From: Centrapalus pauciflorus
Lineage: Eukaryota; Streptophyta; Magnoliopsida; Asterales; Asteraceae
Assembly: GCA_020465985.1 (NCBI GenBank)
Contig: JAANYP010000151.1
Location: forward strand, 62,001-126,000
Direction: 5' to 3'
Length of the DNA stretch: 64,000 bases
The position numbers and the translations under genes were made by a program. Every line of letters starts with the position of its first letter. Positions within the stretch are counted from its first letter, which is position 1. Shown piece after piece: positions 34,170-48,300 of this stretch. The notes below the pieces were generated by a model that ran no database searches, was not told the origin of the DNA, and worked only from the letters and a program-made list of their open reading frames with translations.

Positions 34170-36162
34170 AATCTGACTTCTCTCTAGCTTTTCTCCTAAT
34201 CAAACCGTCGGATTCTCGTGAATTATACGCCATCGGTTAGAGATCGTCGAGCTCTACACGAATCTATCATTGCATGTTAGATTTCGTCCGGATTTAAGGT
34301 AAAATCGACCATTTTTCTGACTTTTAGTTCGGTTTTGTTGAACAAATTCGAGTTTGCTCATATCCCCTTCATTTGAAGCTGATTTGCTCTCGTTTAGGAC
34401 TTGCTTTTGCTTGGAAATCATCTATAGTTGAAGGATATAGCTTGGACGAAGGTTAGTAACTATTTTTCCCTCATTTATGTTCATGTTTAGTAGCTAAAAC
34501 CTGGAAAATCGTTGAACATGTAGAACAGATTCGAATATATACTAATTTCGAATCTGCCCCCCCTTAGACTCGAATGTTGCTTCAAACCTAGCTAGCTAAA
34601 CTCGATTGAGTGTGTGTACTTCGAATCTAATAATGTCCTTCGAATCTGATGTTGTCCTTCGAATCTAGTGTGTTGCCTTCGATTCTGGTATGGGTTCGAG
34701 TCTAGGAAGGCTTCGAATCTAGGTGAATGTTCAAATCTATGTATGTGTTTCGAGTCTAACCTATGCCTTTCGAATCTAATCTATGCCATTCGAATCTAGC
34801 TCAAATAGATTCGAATTTAGCATTTCTCGAATCTATTCCTTTTAATTCAAAGTTTGATTTTGTTCCAAGCCTAAGATTAATTCCTAAATCAGATTAAGAT
34901 ATTAAACAACTTATTGTAATTAAAAGTATCTTTTGATTATGATAAAAACTCGTAAGTTCATGATGCATATCTATTATATGCACAAATAAATTAACAGACT
35001 CTGTACGAACCCTTAGAATGTGTATGTCCTGTTTCACCTTGCTAAGTAATACGTTTGGCTTTGTTTCAAGGCTATATATATACATCTGTAATTAGATGGA
35101 TCGTCTTAATCTGATAAGAATAGACTCACCTTGGGACGATAGGAACTACCTCAGACTCGATAACCAGAATTGACAATAACCTGAATATATAACTAGGGTT
35201 ATATAGATTATGACACAGACTTGATATTAATATGCCAGACTTGAAACTGAACTGCAGGAAACCGCCGATCTGACAGAGTAAACTGAACAGCTTAATTCGT
35301 TAAGCATTATCTGACTACGGACTACTGTGAGTGACAGATTTCATTAATTACTTGCATATATTTCGATACTTATTGGTGAATGTCATTGACTGTATGGAAA
35401 CTTCCGATTGTTGCTGCATGTTTCTTTAATACTAGATTGTATCATAGAAACGTACATTTGACATTACTGAAGCTAGACACTTGAATTGCCTTGATTGCAT
35501 GTTCACTTTTACATTTTATGTAAATACTTATCATGCTTACTGCTTACTTGACTGTTGATATACTTGCCGCCGCATACTGCATTATCCGACAGGACCGAAT
35601 GTGAGATCTCCATTCACAGGAGGGAATTCTGCAGATTCCTTTCCTATATGACTTGTTTCCATACACTTCCCGTAGGGCTTCGGCCTTACAAATGGGAATA
35701 CTGACTGGGTTGCCTCCCAACCTTTTGCCGTCTCTGACGTATTGACTTGCCGACAGGAGCTGATTGTATGTTATATATGTGTGGTAACTAATGGAACTCT
35801 GTTAACTCACTAAGCTATGTTAGCTTACTCTGTCATGACAACTCTTTTACAGGAAAAGTTGATAAAGTCAAGACCATAGCAGGTAGTTCGTCCCAGGCTA
35901 AGTGATTCTGGACATTTGATGAATAGCAGACTCTTGGACTTTTGCTGACGCCTATTTTGAAAAGATGATGCAGTCTTGGGTAGCTTGTTCAGTCTTCCGC
36001 ACTCTGATTGAAGATTTAGAAGCTAGTTAGACCACCTTTTTGATTTTAATATACTTTTGTAATTAAGTATTCAGGCAGTTGGACCTGTGGTATCAAACAA
36101 TTAGTATTATTTATGAAATGAAATATTATGACGTGTACTGTTTGTGGTAATTGGATGTTACA
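33711..36162 (+). mobile_element. Solo LTR E
   Basis: 2,452 bp, TG...CA, flanked by a perfect TSD and by satellite on both sides, with no internal sequence: the product expected from recombination between the two LTRs of one element. Long-U3 type with the ATTTGCAT/ATGCAAAT inverted repeat near 33996 and a (CT) run near 34140..34167. The (CT) run creates a spurious Ser-Leu reading frame. Confidence 0.93.
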
Positions 36163-36167
36163 GCAAG
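36163..36167. repeat. Target-site duplication GCAAG, right copy (solo LTR E)
   Basis: Matches 33706..33710. Confidence 0.93.
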
Positions 36168-39100
36168 TAATCAAGGAACATGCAGCAGTAGTTGTCCAGT
36201 TTCAGTAGTGTTTATCATACGTTCCTAACATACAATTAAGTAATCAAGGAACAGACGGCATCAGATGTTTCCATACAAGTCAGTAACAATCACCAATAAG
36301 TACCAAAATATATGCAAGTAAGTAATGCAATCTGTCACTCACAGTGGTACTGAGCAATGCAAGTAATCAAGGAACATGCAGCAGCAGTTGTCCAATTTCA
36401 GCAGTGTATATCATACGTTCCTAACATACTATTAAGTAATCAAGGAACAGGTAGCATCAGATGTTTACATGCAAGTCAGTAACAATCACCAATAAGTACC
36501 GAAACATATGCAAGTAAGTAATGCAATCTGTCACTCACAGTGGTCCTGAGCAATGCAAGTAGTCATGGAACATGCAGCAGCAGTTGTCCGGTTTCAGCAG
36601 TGTCTATCATACGTTCCTAACATACAATTAAGAAATCGAGGAACAAACAGCAGCAGATGTTTCCATACAAGTCAGTAAGAATCACCAATAAGTACTGAAA
36701 CATATGCAAGTAAGTAATGCAATCTATCACTCACAGCGGTCCTGAGCAATGCAAGTAGTCATGGAACATGCAGCAGCAGTTGTCCAGTTTCTGCAGTGTC
36801 TATCATACGTTCCTAACATACAATTAAGTAATCGAGGAACAAGCAGCATATGTTTCCATACAAGTCAGTAAGAATCACCCATAAGTACCGAAACATATGC
36901 AAGTAAGTAATGCAATCTGACACTCACAGCGGTCCTGAGCAATGCAAGTAGTCATGGAACATGCAGCAGCAGTTGTCCAGTTTCAGCAGTGTCTATAATA
37001 CGTTCCTAACATACAATTAAGTAATCGAGGAACAAGCAGCAGCAGATGTTTCCATACAAGTCAGTAAGAATCACCAATAAGTACCGAAACATATGCAAGT
37101 AAGTAATGCAATCTGTCACTCACAGCGGTCCTGAGCAATGCAAGTAATCAAGTAACATGCAGCAGTAGTTATCCAGTTTCAGCAGTGTTTATCATACGTT
37201 CCTAACATACAATTAAGTAATCAAGGAACTGGCGGCATCAGATGTTCCCATACAAGTCAGTAACAATCACCAATAAGTACCGAAACATATGCAAGTAAGT
37301 AATGCAATCTGTCACTCACAGCGGTCCTGAGCAATGCAAGTAGTCATGGAACATGCAGCAGCAGTTGTCCAGTTTCTACAGTGTTTATCATACGTTCCTA
37401 ACATACAATTAAGTAATCGAGGAACAAGCAGCATATGTTTCCATACAAGTCAGTAAGAATCACCAATAAGTACCGAAACATATGCAAGAAAGTAATGCAA
37501 TCTGTCACTCACAGCGGTCCTGAGCAATGCAAGTAGTCATGGAACATGCAGCAGCAGTTGTCCAGTTTCAGCAGTGTCTATCATACGTTCCTAACATACA
37601 ATTATGAAATCGAGAAACAAGCAGCAGCAGATGTTTCCATACAAGTCAGTAACAATCACCAATAAGTACCGAAACATATGCAAGTAAGTAATGCAATCTG
37701 TCACTCACAGCGGTCCTGAGCAATGCAAGTAGTCATGGAACATGTTGCAGCAGTTGTCCAGTTTCTACAGTGTTTATCATACGTTCCTAACATACAATTA
37801 AGTAATCGAGGAACAAGCAGCATATTTTTCCATACAAGTCAGTAAGAATCACCAATAAGTACTGAAACACATGCAAGTAAGTAATGCAATCTGTCACTCA
37901 CAGCGGTCCTGAGCAATTCAAGTAATCAAGGAACATGCAGTAGTAGTTATCCAGTTTCAGCAGTGTCTATCATACGTTCCTAACATACAATTAAGTAATC
38001 AAGGAACTGGCGGCATCAGATGTTTCCATACAAGTCAGTAACAATCAACAATAAGTACCGAAACATATGCAAGTAAGTAATGCAATCTATCACTCACAGC
38101 GGTCCTGAGCAATGCAAGTAGTCATGGAACATGCAGTAGCAGTTGTCCAGTTTCTGCAGTCTCTATCATACGTTCCTAACATACAACTAACTAATAAAGG
38201 AACAAGCAGCAATATATGTTTCCATACAATTAAGTAATTCAATAAGTACCGAAACATAGGCAACTAAGAAATGCAATCTTTCACTCACAGCGGTCCTGAA
38301 CAATGCAAGTAATCAAGGAACATGCAGCAGTAGATGTCCAGTTTCAGTAGTGTTTATCATACGTTCCTAACATACAATTAAGTAATTAAGGAACAGGCGG
38401 CATCAGATGTTTCCATACAAGTCAGTAACAATCACCAATAAGTACCAAAATATATGCAAGTAAGTAATGCAATCTGTCACTCACAGTGGTACTAAGCAAT
38501 GCAAGTAATCAAGGAACATGCAGCAGCAATTGTCCAATTTCAGCAGTGTCTATCATACGTTCCTAACATACTATTATGTAATCAAGGAACAGGTAGCATC
38601 AGATGTTTCCATGCAAGTCAGTAACAATCACCAATAAGTACCGAAACATATGCATGTAAGTAATGTAATCTGTCACTCACAACGGTCCTGAGCAATGCAA
38701 GTAGTCACGGAACATGCAGCAGCAGTTGTCCAGTTTCAGCAGTGTCTATCATACGTTCCTAACATACAATTAAGAAATTGAGGAACAAGCAGCCGCAGAT
38801 GTTTCCATACAAGTCTGTAAGAATCACCAATAAGTACCGAAACATATGCAAGTAAGTAATGCAATCTGTCACTCACAGCGGTCCTGAGCAATGCAAGTAG
38901 TCATGGAACATGCAGCAGCAGTTGTCCAGTTTCTGCAGTGTCTATCATACGTTCCTAACATACAATTAAGTAATCGAGGAACAAGCAGCATATGTTTCCA
39001 TACAAGTCAGTAAGAATCACCAATAAGTACCGAAACATATGCAAGTAAGTAATGCAATCTGTCACTCACAGCGGTCCTGAGCAATGCAAGTAGTCATGGA

Positions 39101-39181
39101 ACTGCAGCAGCAGTTGTCCAGTTTCAGCAGTGTCTATAATACGTTCCTAACATACAATTAAGTAATCGAGGAACAACTAGC

Positions 39182-39186
39182 AGCAG
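39182..39186. repeat. Target-site duplication AGCAG, left copy (solo LTR F)
   Basis: AGCAG on both sides of LTR F (right copy 41576..41580), inside the CAG run of a monomer, so the exact register is slightly ambiguous. Confidence 0.85.
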
Positions 39187-41575
39187 TGTAACATCCAAGT
39201 TACCACAAACAGTACACGTCATAATATTTCATTTCATTAAGTAATAAATATTACTAATTGTTTGATACCACAGGTCCATTATCCTGAATAATTAATTACA
39301 ACAATAAGTTAAAGATCAAATGGTGGTCTAAACTAGCTTCTAAATCTTTAATCAGAGTGCTGAAGACTGAACAAGCTACCCGAGACCGCATCATCTTTTT
39401 AAAATAGGCTTCAGCAAAAAGTCCAAAAGTCTGCTATTCATCAAATGTCCAGATTCACTTAGCCTGGGTTGGACTACCTGCTATGGTCTTGCCCTTATCA
39501 GCTTTTCCTGAAAAAGAGTTGTCATGACAGAGTAAGCTAACGTTGCTTAGTGAGTAAACAGAGTTCCATTAGTTACCACACACATATAACATACTATCAG
39601 CTCCTGTCGGCAAGTCACTACGTCAGAGACGGCAAAAAGGTTGGGAGACAACCCAGTTTGTATTCCCCTGTGTAAGGCCGAAGCCCTACGGGAAATGTAT
39701 GGAAACAAGTCAAATAGGAAAGGAATCTGCAGAATTCCCTTCTGTGAATGGAGATCTCACATTCGGTCCTATCGGATAATGCAGTATGCAGCGGCAAATA
39801 TATAAACAGTCAAGTAAGCAGTAAGCATGATAAGTATTTACATAAAATGTAAAAGTGAACATGCAATCAAGGCAATTCAAGTGTCTAGCTTCAGTAATGT
39901 CAAAAGTACGTTTCTATGATACAATAAAGTATTAAAGAAACATGCAGCAACAAACGGAAGTTTCCATACAGTCGATGACATTCACCAATAAGTATCGAAA
40001 CATATGCAAGTAATTAACGAAAACTGTCACTCACAGAAGTCCGTAGTCAGATAATGCTTAACGAATTAAGCTGTTCAGTTTACTCTGTCAAATCGGCAGG
40101 TTCCTGCAGTTCAGTTTCAAGTCTGGCATATTAATGTCAAGTCTGAGACATAATCTATATAACCCTAGCTATATATTCAGGTTATTGTCATCTGTCGAGT
40201 CTGAGGTAGTTCCTATCGTCCCAAGGTGAGTCTATTCTTAACAGATTAATACGATCCCTAATTACATATATGTGGCCTTGAAACGAGGCCAATCATATTA
40301 CTAGCTAGGTGAATCATGACATACGATTTCTAAGAGTTCATTCAGAGTCTGATAATTCTTTTGTGCATAAAATGGTTATGCATCATGAACTTATGAGTTT
40401 TATCAATATCAAAGGATACTTTCAATTATAATAGGTTGCTTAAATAACTTAATCTGATTTAGGAATTAATCCTTGGCTAGGAACATAATCAAACTCGAAT
40501 TAAAGGGAATAGATTCGAGCAAGTTTAAATTCGAATCTAGTTGAGCTAGATTCGAAAGGCATAGGTTCGAAATAGGGAATTAGACTCGAAACACATACAT
40601 AGACTCGGACATACTCCTAGATTCGAAAGGCACACAACAGATTCGAAGCAGCATTAGATTCGAGGACAACATTAGATTCGAATTACATCTTCATTCGAAG
40701 CATATCTCGAGTCTAGGGGGGGTTAGATTCGAATTCAACTTATTTCGAGTCTAATCATGGATTTTCGAATCTGTTCTACATGTTCAACGATTTTCCAGGT
40801 TTTAGCTACTAAACACGAACATAAATGAGGGAAAAATAGATACTAACCTTCGTCCAAGATATATCCTTCGACTATAGACGATTTCCAAGCAAAAACAGGT
40901 CCTAAACGGGAGCAAATCAGCTTCAAATGAAGGGAATATGAGCAAACTCGAATTTGCTCAACAAAAACCGAAATAAAAGTCAGAAAAATGGTCGATTTTA
41001 CCTTAAATCCGAACGAAATCTAACATGCAATGATAGATTCGTGTAGAGCTCGACGATCTCTAACCGATGGCGTATAAATCACGAGAATCCGACGGATCGT
41101 TTGGGAGAAATTCTAGAGAGAAGTCAGATTGTAGAGAAAGAGACAGAGTATTCTAGCTTTTCCAAACTTAAGAAATGAGGGGAGATGCTCTATTTATAGA
41201 AAATAGAGAGAAAATCAGATTTTCTACTGAATTTCTGGAATCGACCAACTTTTATTTCCATCAATCTGATTTGCATTTCAGATGCAGATAATAGCAAAGG
41301 AGTTCTAGATTTGCTATAATTGTCTTTTAGTCATATTTTTATTCATTTTAGTCCGTTTCGTCATTTTCAGTCTTTAATTTGTCATTTAGCTTAATTTTAT
41401 TTATCAACTTTATTTCAGCAAATTTTGGGGCAACTTTTCATAATTAATTATAACTTAATATAATTAACTATTTAAGATTCATGTTTTCGGTTAATTACTA
41501 ATATTTGGATAAAATTGCTTAATTATCCATAGTCTGATGTTGTAATTTATATTTAATAAATTACGGGCTGTTACA
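39187..41575 (-). mobile_element. Solo LTR F (minus strand)
   Basis: 2,389 bp, reading TGTAACATCC...GGGCTGTTACA on the + strand, the reverse complement of the family LTR. It is flanked by a 5-bp TSD and satellite, with no internal domain. Long-U3 type. It carries the UUCG hairpin and a TTCGAATC cluster (about 40490..40760) in reverse. Confidence 0.92.
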
Positions 41576-41580
41576 AGCAG
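41576..41580. repeat. Target-site duplication AGCAG, right copy (solo LTR F)
   Basis: Matches 39182..39186. Confidence 0.85.
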
Positions 41581-41642
41581 ATGTTTCCATACAAGTCAGT
41601 AAGAATCACCAATAAGTACTGAAACATATGCAAGTAAGTAAT
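41576..41642. repeat. Satellite remnant between LTR F and LTR G
   Basis: 67 bp of one monomer (GCAGATGTTTCC ... AAGTAAGTAAT), all that separates the two minus-strand LTRs. Confidence 0.93.
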
Positions 41643-44102
41643 TATAACATCCAATTTCCACAAACAGTACACGTCATAATATTTCATTTCATAAATAATA
41701 TTAAATGTTTGATACCACAGGCCCATCAGCCAAAAATACTTAATTACAACAATAACTAAAAGATCAAATGGTGGTCTAAACTAGCTTCTAAATCTTCAAT
41801 CAGAGTGCGGAAGACTGAACAAGCTACCCGAGACCGCATCGTCAAAAGTCCAAAGGTCTGCTATTCATCAAAATCCAGATTCACTTAGCCTGGGACGAAC
41901 TACCTGCTATGATCTTGCCTTTATCAGCTTTTCCTGAAAAAGAGTTGTCATGACAGAGTAAGCTAACAAAGCTTAGTGAGTAAACAAAATTCCATTAGTT
42001 ACCACACCCATGCCATACTATCAGCTCCTGCCGGCAAGTCACTACGGTTGAGAGACAACCCAGATTGTTTTCCCCTATGTAAAGCCGAAGCCTTACGGGA
42101 AGTGTATGGAAACAAGTCATATAGGAAAGGAATCTGCAGAATTCCCTCCTGTGAATGGAGATCTCGCATTCGGTCCTATCGGATGATGCAGTATGCAGCG
42201 GCAATTATATAAACAGTCAAGTAAGCAGTAAGCAGGATAAGTATTTACATAAAATGTAAAAGTGAACATGCATTCAAGGCAATTCAAGTGTCTAACTTCA
42301 GTAATGTCAAAAGTACGCTTCTATGATACAATAAAGTATTAAAGAAACATGCAGCAACAAACGGAAGTTTCCATACAGTCGATGACATTCACCAATAAGT
42401 ATCGAAACATATGCATGTAATTAATGAAATCTGTCACTCACAGTGGTCCGTAGTCAGATAATGCTTAACGAATTAAGCGGTTCAGTTTACTCTGTCAAAT
42501 CGACGGTCTCCTGCAGTTCAGTTTCAAGTCTGGCATATTAATGTCAAGTCTGTATCATAATCTATATAACCCTAGTTATATATATTCAGGTTATTGTCAT
42601 TACTGGTTATCGAGTCTGAGGTAGTTCCTATCGTCCCAAGGTGAGTCTATTCTTATCAGATTAATACGATCCATCCAATTACAGATGTGTGGCCTTGAAA
42701 CAAAGCCAATCGTATTTCTAGCAAGGTGTAACATGCCATACACATTCTAAAGGTTCATAGAGAGTCGGTTAATTTGTTTGTGCATAAAATAGATGTGCAA
42801 CTAGAATTTGTGAGTTTTATCATAATTCATAATATACTTTCAATTACAATAGGTTGATTAATAACTTAATCTGATTTAGGAATTTATATTTTTGACTTGG
42901 AATTAAACCAGATTCAAATATAGGGAGACACATTCGAATAGCCTTATTTCGAATCTATGGAGATAGATTCGAACTAGGCATATATACAAGGATAGATTCG
43001 AACAAGACAAGTTCATAAATGGATGGTCAGATTCGAAATGGGACCCATTCGAATCTAATGGATAGATTCGAGACACACACACAAGGAGATTAGGTTCGAA
43101 CTATGCATAGACTCGAAGCCCACACAGATTCGAAGCAACCAATTTCGATTCTAGGAATTAGACTCGAAACTAATAGATTCTAAGGCAGATAGATTCGAAA
43201 ATTGACACAGATTCGAAGGTACATTCGAGTTTAAAGGGGGGAATAGATTCGAAATTTACATATTTCGAATCTAATTAAAGACTTTCGAATCTGTTCTTCA
43301 TGTTCAACGTTTTTCCAGGTTTTAGCTACTAAACATGAACATAAATGACAGAAAAATAGATACTAACCTTCGTCCAAGCTAAAACCTTCGTATATAGACG
43401 ATTTCCAAGCAAAAACAGGTCCTAAACGGGAGCAAATCAGCTTCAAATGAAGGGAAAATGAGCAAACTCGAAATTGCTCTCTCAAAACCGAACCAAAAAG
43501 ACAGAAAAGGGGTCGATCTTACCTCAAATCCGGACGAAATCAAACATGAAATGGTAGATTCGTGAAGAGCTCAACGATCTCTATCCGATGGCGTATGAAT
43601 CACGAGAATCCAACGGTTCGATTAGGAGAAAAGCTAGAGAGAAGATATAAACTTAGAGAGAGAAGGAGGAGAGAGTTCTTAGATTTCCAAACCTAAGAAA
43701 TGAGGAGGGGAGGTCATATTTATAGGGAAAATAGGGAAAAATCAGATTTTCTACTGAATTTTCCGGAATTTGACCAACTTTATTTCCCGACCATCCGATT
43801 TGCATTTCAAATGCAAATAATAGCAAAGAAGTTCTAGATTGCTACAATTGTCTTTTAGTCAATTTTAACTCATTTTAGTCCGTTTCGTCACTTTCAGTCT
43901 TTATTAGGTCATTTAGCTGAATTTTAATTATTAACTTTATTTTAGCTGATTTTGGGAAATTTTTCATAATTAATTATAACTTAATATAATTAATTATTAC
44001 AGATTCACATTTTCGGTTAATTACAAATATTTGGATTAAAATTGCTTTATTATCCAAAGTCCGATGCTGTAATTTATATTTAATAAATTACGGGCTGTTA
44101 CA
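41643..44102 (-). repeat. Element G 3' LTR
   Basis: 2,460 bp. The outer terminus is TATAACATCC instead of TGTAACATCC, so the canonical CA end is mutated on the element's strand. Long-U3 type. The UUCG hairpin has two changes in the stem that still allow pairing. Confidence 0.9.
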
Positions 44103-44115
44103 ATCTTCCCCCGTT
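44103..44115 (-). other. Element G polypurine tract
   Basis: ATCTTCCCCCGTT on the + strand, the complement of the family PPT, directly inside the LTR. Confidence 0.9.
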
Positions 44116-44140
44116 AAATTGATTCCGTCCTCGGAATCGA

Positions 44141-45308
44141 CTAGGACAGGAATAACTTCGGATACTTCTGCCTAATTTCGTCTTCTCGTTCCCAAGTTTG
44201 CGCAGATCCCTTATGGTATTCCCATTGGACTAACACCATTGGAATTTCCTTGCTGCGCAATTTCGAAACCTTATTGCTCGGGCTCTTCCTCGTATCGCAA
44301 CTGTTCGTCAATTTGCACGTCTTTCCAAGGAATCACAGCTTCAGCGTCAGCTAAACACTTTCGGAGATTACTCACATGAAACACATCATGAATCCTAGTC
44401 ATTTCGGCAGACAGCTTTAATCTGTAGGCTTGCAATCCTATACGCTCGAGAATTTCAAAAGGACCCACAAATCGAGGGCTCAACTTCCCCCGTTTGCCGA
44501 ACCTTACTATTCCTTTTCTTGGCGAGACCTTCAGTAACACTTTATCTCCAACTTCAAACGCGATTGGTTTCCGTCTTTTATCATGATACTTCTTTTGTCT
44601 GTCTTGAGAAGTCTGAATCCGCTGTCGATTCAACTGTAGTTGGTCATGGGCTTCTTGCAGAATTGCTGGTCCAGAGATCGGCCGTTCACCTGTTTCCCTC
44701 CAACAGATTGGAGTTCTGCAACGACGTCCGTACAAAAGCTGATATGGAGGCATACCAATAGTCGAGTGATAATTATTGTTATAAGCAAACTCCACAAACG
44801 GCAGGTGAGTATCCCAACTTCCACCGAGATCAATCACACAGGCACGTAACATATCTTCTAAGGTCAAAATTGTCCTCTCACTTTGCCCGTCAGTTTCAGG
44901 ATGATAGGCGGTGCTAATCTTAAGTTCAGTCCCTAGTCCATTATGAAAAGTCTCCAAAAACGAGAAGTAAATCTGCTGTCACGGTCAGATACTATAGATA
45001 ATGGCACACCATATCTAGTCACGATTCCCTTTACGTACAATTCAGCTAACTTTTCGAGGCGTTCATCTTCACGTATGGGTAGGAGTTGAGCTGACTTAGT
45101 AAGTCGATCCACTATTACTCTTAAAGAGTCATGATTCCGCTTAGTCCTGGGCAGCTTCGTCATAAAGTCCATGATTATGTGGTCCCACTTCCATTCCGGG
45201 ACTGGCAATGGTTGTAGTTCCCCATACGGCTTCTGATGTTCCGATTTGACTTGTAAACAAGTCATGTAATTTTCTACATATCGTCCTACGTCCTTCTTCA
45301 TTCCAGGC
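44141..45308 (-). pseudogene. pol: Element G integrase and tail fragment
   Basis: Runs from WPGMKKDVGRY-like sequence through the integrase core and GPF motif to the tail, stop at 44141..44143. The first Cys of the zinc-binding CMTC motif is Tyr (YMTC). The catalytic Asp residues and Glu are recognisable. One base is lost near 44950, splitting the frame, and about 13 bases are deleted near 44270 after EEPE, so the chromodomain-like tail is out of frame. The N-terminal side ends at the satellite junction. Confidence 0.88.
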
Positions 45309-48300
45309 GGCATCAGATGTTTCCATACAAGTCAGTAACAATCACCAATAAGTACCGAAACATATGCAAGTAAGTAATGCAATCTGTCACTCACAGCGGT
45401 CCTGAGCAATGCAAGTAGTCATTGAACATGCAGCAGCAGTTGTCCAGTTTCTGGAGTGTTTATCATACGTTCCTAACATACAATTAAGTAATCGATGAAC
45501 AAGCAGCATATGTTTCCATACAAGTCAGTAAGAATCACCAATAACTACCGAAACATATGCAAGAAAGTAATGCAATCTGTCACTCACAGCGGTCATGAGC
45601 AATGCAAGTAGTAATGGAACATGCAGCAGCAGTTGTCCAGTTTCAGCAGTGTCTATCATACGTTCCTAACATACAATTATGAAATCGAGAAACAAGCAGC
45701 AGCAGATGTTTCTATACAAGTCAGTAAGAATCACCAATAAGTACCAAAACATATGCAAGTAAGTAATGCAATCTGTCACTCACAGCGGTCCTGAGCGTTG
45801 CAAGTAGTCATGGAACATGCAGTAGCAGTTGTCCAGTTTTTGCAGTCTCTATCATACGTTCCTAACATACAACTAACTAATAAAGGAACAAGCAGCAACA
45901 TATATTTCCATACAATTATGTAATACAATAAGTACCGAAACATAGGCAACTAAGAAATGCAATCTTTCACTCATAGCGGTCCTGAACAATGCAAGTAATC
46001 AAGGAAGATGCAGCAGTAGTTGTCCAGTTTCAGTAGTGTTTATCATACGTTCCTAACATACAATTAAGTAATCAAGAAACAGGCGGCATCAGATGTTTCC
46101 ATACAAGTCAGTAGCAATCACCAATAAGTACCAAAATATATGCAAGTAAGTAATGCAATCTGTCACTCACAGTGGTACTGAGCAATGTAAGTAATCAAGG
46201 AACATGCAGCAGCAGTTGTCCAATTTCAGCAGTGTCTATCATACGTTCCTAACATACTATTAAGTAATCAAGGAACAGGTAGCATCAGATGTTTCCATGC
46301 AAGTCAGTAACAATCACCAATAAGTACCGAAACATATGCAAGTAAGTAATGCAATCTGTCACTCACAGCGGTCCTGAGCAATGCAAGTAGTCATGGAACA
46401 TGCAACAGCAGTTGTCCAGTTTCTGCAGTGTCTATCATACGTTCCTAACATACAATTAAGTAATCGAGGAACAAGCAGCATATGTTTCCATACAAGTCAG
46501 TAAGAATCACCAATAAGTACCGAAACATATGCAAGTAAGTTCTGTCACTCACAGCGGTCCTGAGCAACGCAAGTAGTCATGGAACATGCAGCAGCAGTTG
46601 TCCAGTTTCAGCAGTGTCTATGATACGTTCCTAACATACAATTAAGTAATCGAGGAACAAGCAGCAGCAGATGTTTCCATACAAGTCAGTAAGAATCACC
46701 AATAAGTACCGAAACATATGCAAGTAAGTATTGCAATCTGTCACTCACAGCGGTCCTGAGCAATGCAAGTAGTCATGGAACATGCAGCAGCAGTTGTCCA
46801 GTTTCAACAGTCTCTATCATACGTTCCTAACGTACAACTAACTAATAAAGGAACAAGCAGCAACATATGTTTCCATACAGGTTGTAACAATCACCAATAA
46901 GTACCGAAACATATGCAAGTAAATAATGCAATCTGTCACTGACAGCGGTCCTGAGCAATGCATGTAATCAAGGTACATGCAGCAGCAGTTGTCCAGTTTC
47001 AGTTGTGTCTATCATACGTTCCTAACATACAATTAAGTAATCAAGGAACAAGCAGCAGCAGATGTTTCCATACAAGTCAGTATCAATCACCAATTAGTAC
47101 CGAAACATATGCAAGTAAGTAATGCAATCTGTCACACACAGTGGTACTGAGGAATGCAAGTAATCAAGGAACATGCAGCAGCAGTTGTCCAGTTTCATCA
47201 GTGTCTATCATACGTTCCTAACATACAATTAAGTAATCAAGGAACAGGCAACATCAGATGTTTCCATACAAGTCAGTAACAATCACCAATAAGTACCAAA
47301 ACATATGCAAGTAAGTAATGCAATCTGTCACTCACAGTGGTCCTGAGCACTGCAAGTAACCATGGAACATGCAGCAACAATTGTCCAGTTTCAGCAGTGT
47401 CTATCATACGTTCCTAACATACAATTAAGTAATCAAGGAACAAGCAGCAGCAGATGTTTCCATACAAGTCAGTATCAATCACCAATAAGTACCGAAACAT
47501 ATGCAAGTAAGTAATGCAATCTGTCACACACAGTGGTACTGAGGAATGCAAGTAATCAAGGAACATGCAACAGTAGTTATCCAGTTTCAGCAGTGTCTAT
47601 CATACAATTAAGTAATCAAGGAACTGGCGGCATCAGATGTTTCCATACAAGTCAGTAACAATCACCAATAAGTACCGAAACATATGCAAGTAAGTAATGC
47701 AATCTGTCACTCACAGCGGTCCTGAGCAATGCAAGTAGTCATGGAACATGCAGCAGCAGTTGTCCAGTTTCTGCAGTGTTTATCATACGTTCCTAACATA
47801 CAATTAAGTAATCGAGGAACAAGCAGCATATGTTTCCATATAAGTCAGTAAGAATCAGCAATAAGTACTGAAACATATGCAAGTAAGTAATGCAATCTTT
47901 CACTCACAGCGGTCCTGAGCAATGCAAGTAGTCATGGAACATGCAGCAGCAGTTGTCTAGTTTCAATAGTCTCTATCATACGTTCCTAACGTACAACTAA
48001 CTAATAAAGGAACAAGCTGCAACATATGTTTCCATACAGGTTGTAACAATCACCAATAAGTACCGAAACAGATGCAAGAAAATAATGCAATCTGTCACTG
48101 ACAGCGGTCCTGAGCAATGGATGTAATCAAGGTACATGCAGCAGAAGTTGTCCAGTTTCAGTTGTGTCTATCATACGTTCCCAAGATACAATTAAGAAAT
48201 CGAGGAACAAGAAGTAGCAGATGTTTCCATACAAGTCAGTAAGAATCACCAATAGGTACCGAAACATATGCAAGTAAGTAATGGAATCTGTCACTCACAG

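Larger units (their letters stand above)
36163..39186. repeat. Satellite block S3
   Basis: About 15.5 monomers in the same orientation. The variant AGGTAGCATCAGATG occurs at 36449 and 38591 (spacing 2,142). The AAATGCAATCYTTCAC variant at 33675 (S2) and 38274 (S3) is also 2,142 bp apart once solo LTR E and one TSD are subtracted. This suggests an 11-monomer higher-order unit. Confidence 0.95.
41643..45308 (-). mobile_element. Element G: 3' LTR plus integrase end, truncated into satellite
   Basis: Minus-strand element keeping only its 3' end. The internal region stops abruptly within integrase at 45304..45308, where CAGGC is shared by the integrase coding strand and the satellite variant GAACAGGCGGC. 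The right TSD and 5' half are absent at this point. The sequence left of the LTR (GTAAT, 41638..41642) would be its left TSD copy. Confidence 0.88.

Noticed and set aside
33989..34240. Frame with a Ser-Leu repeat in solo LTR E
   Set aside because: Produced by the (CT) microsatellite next to the TATA box.
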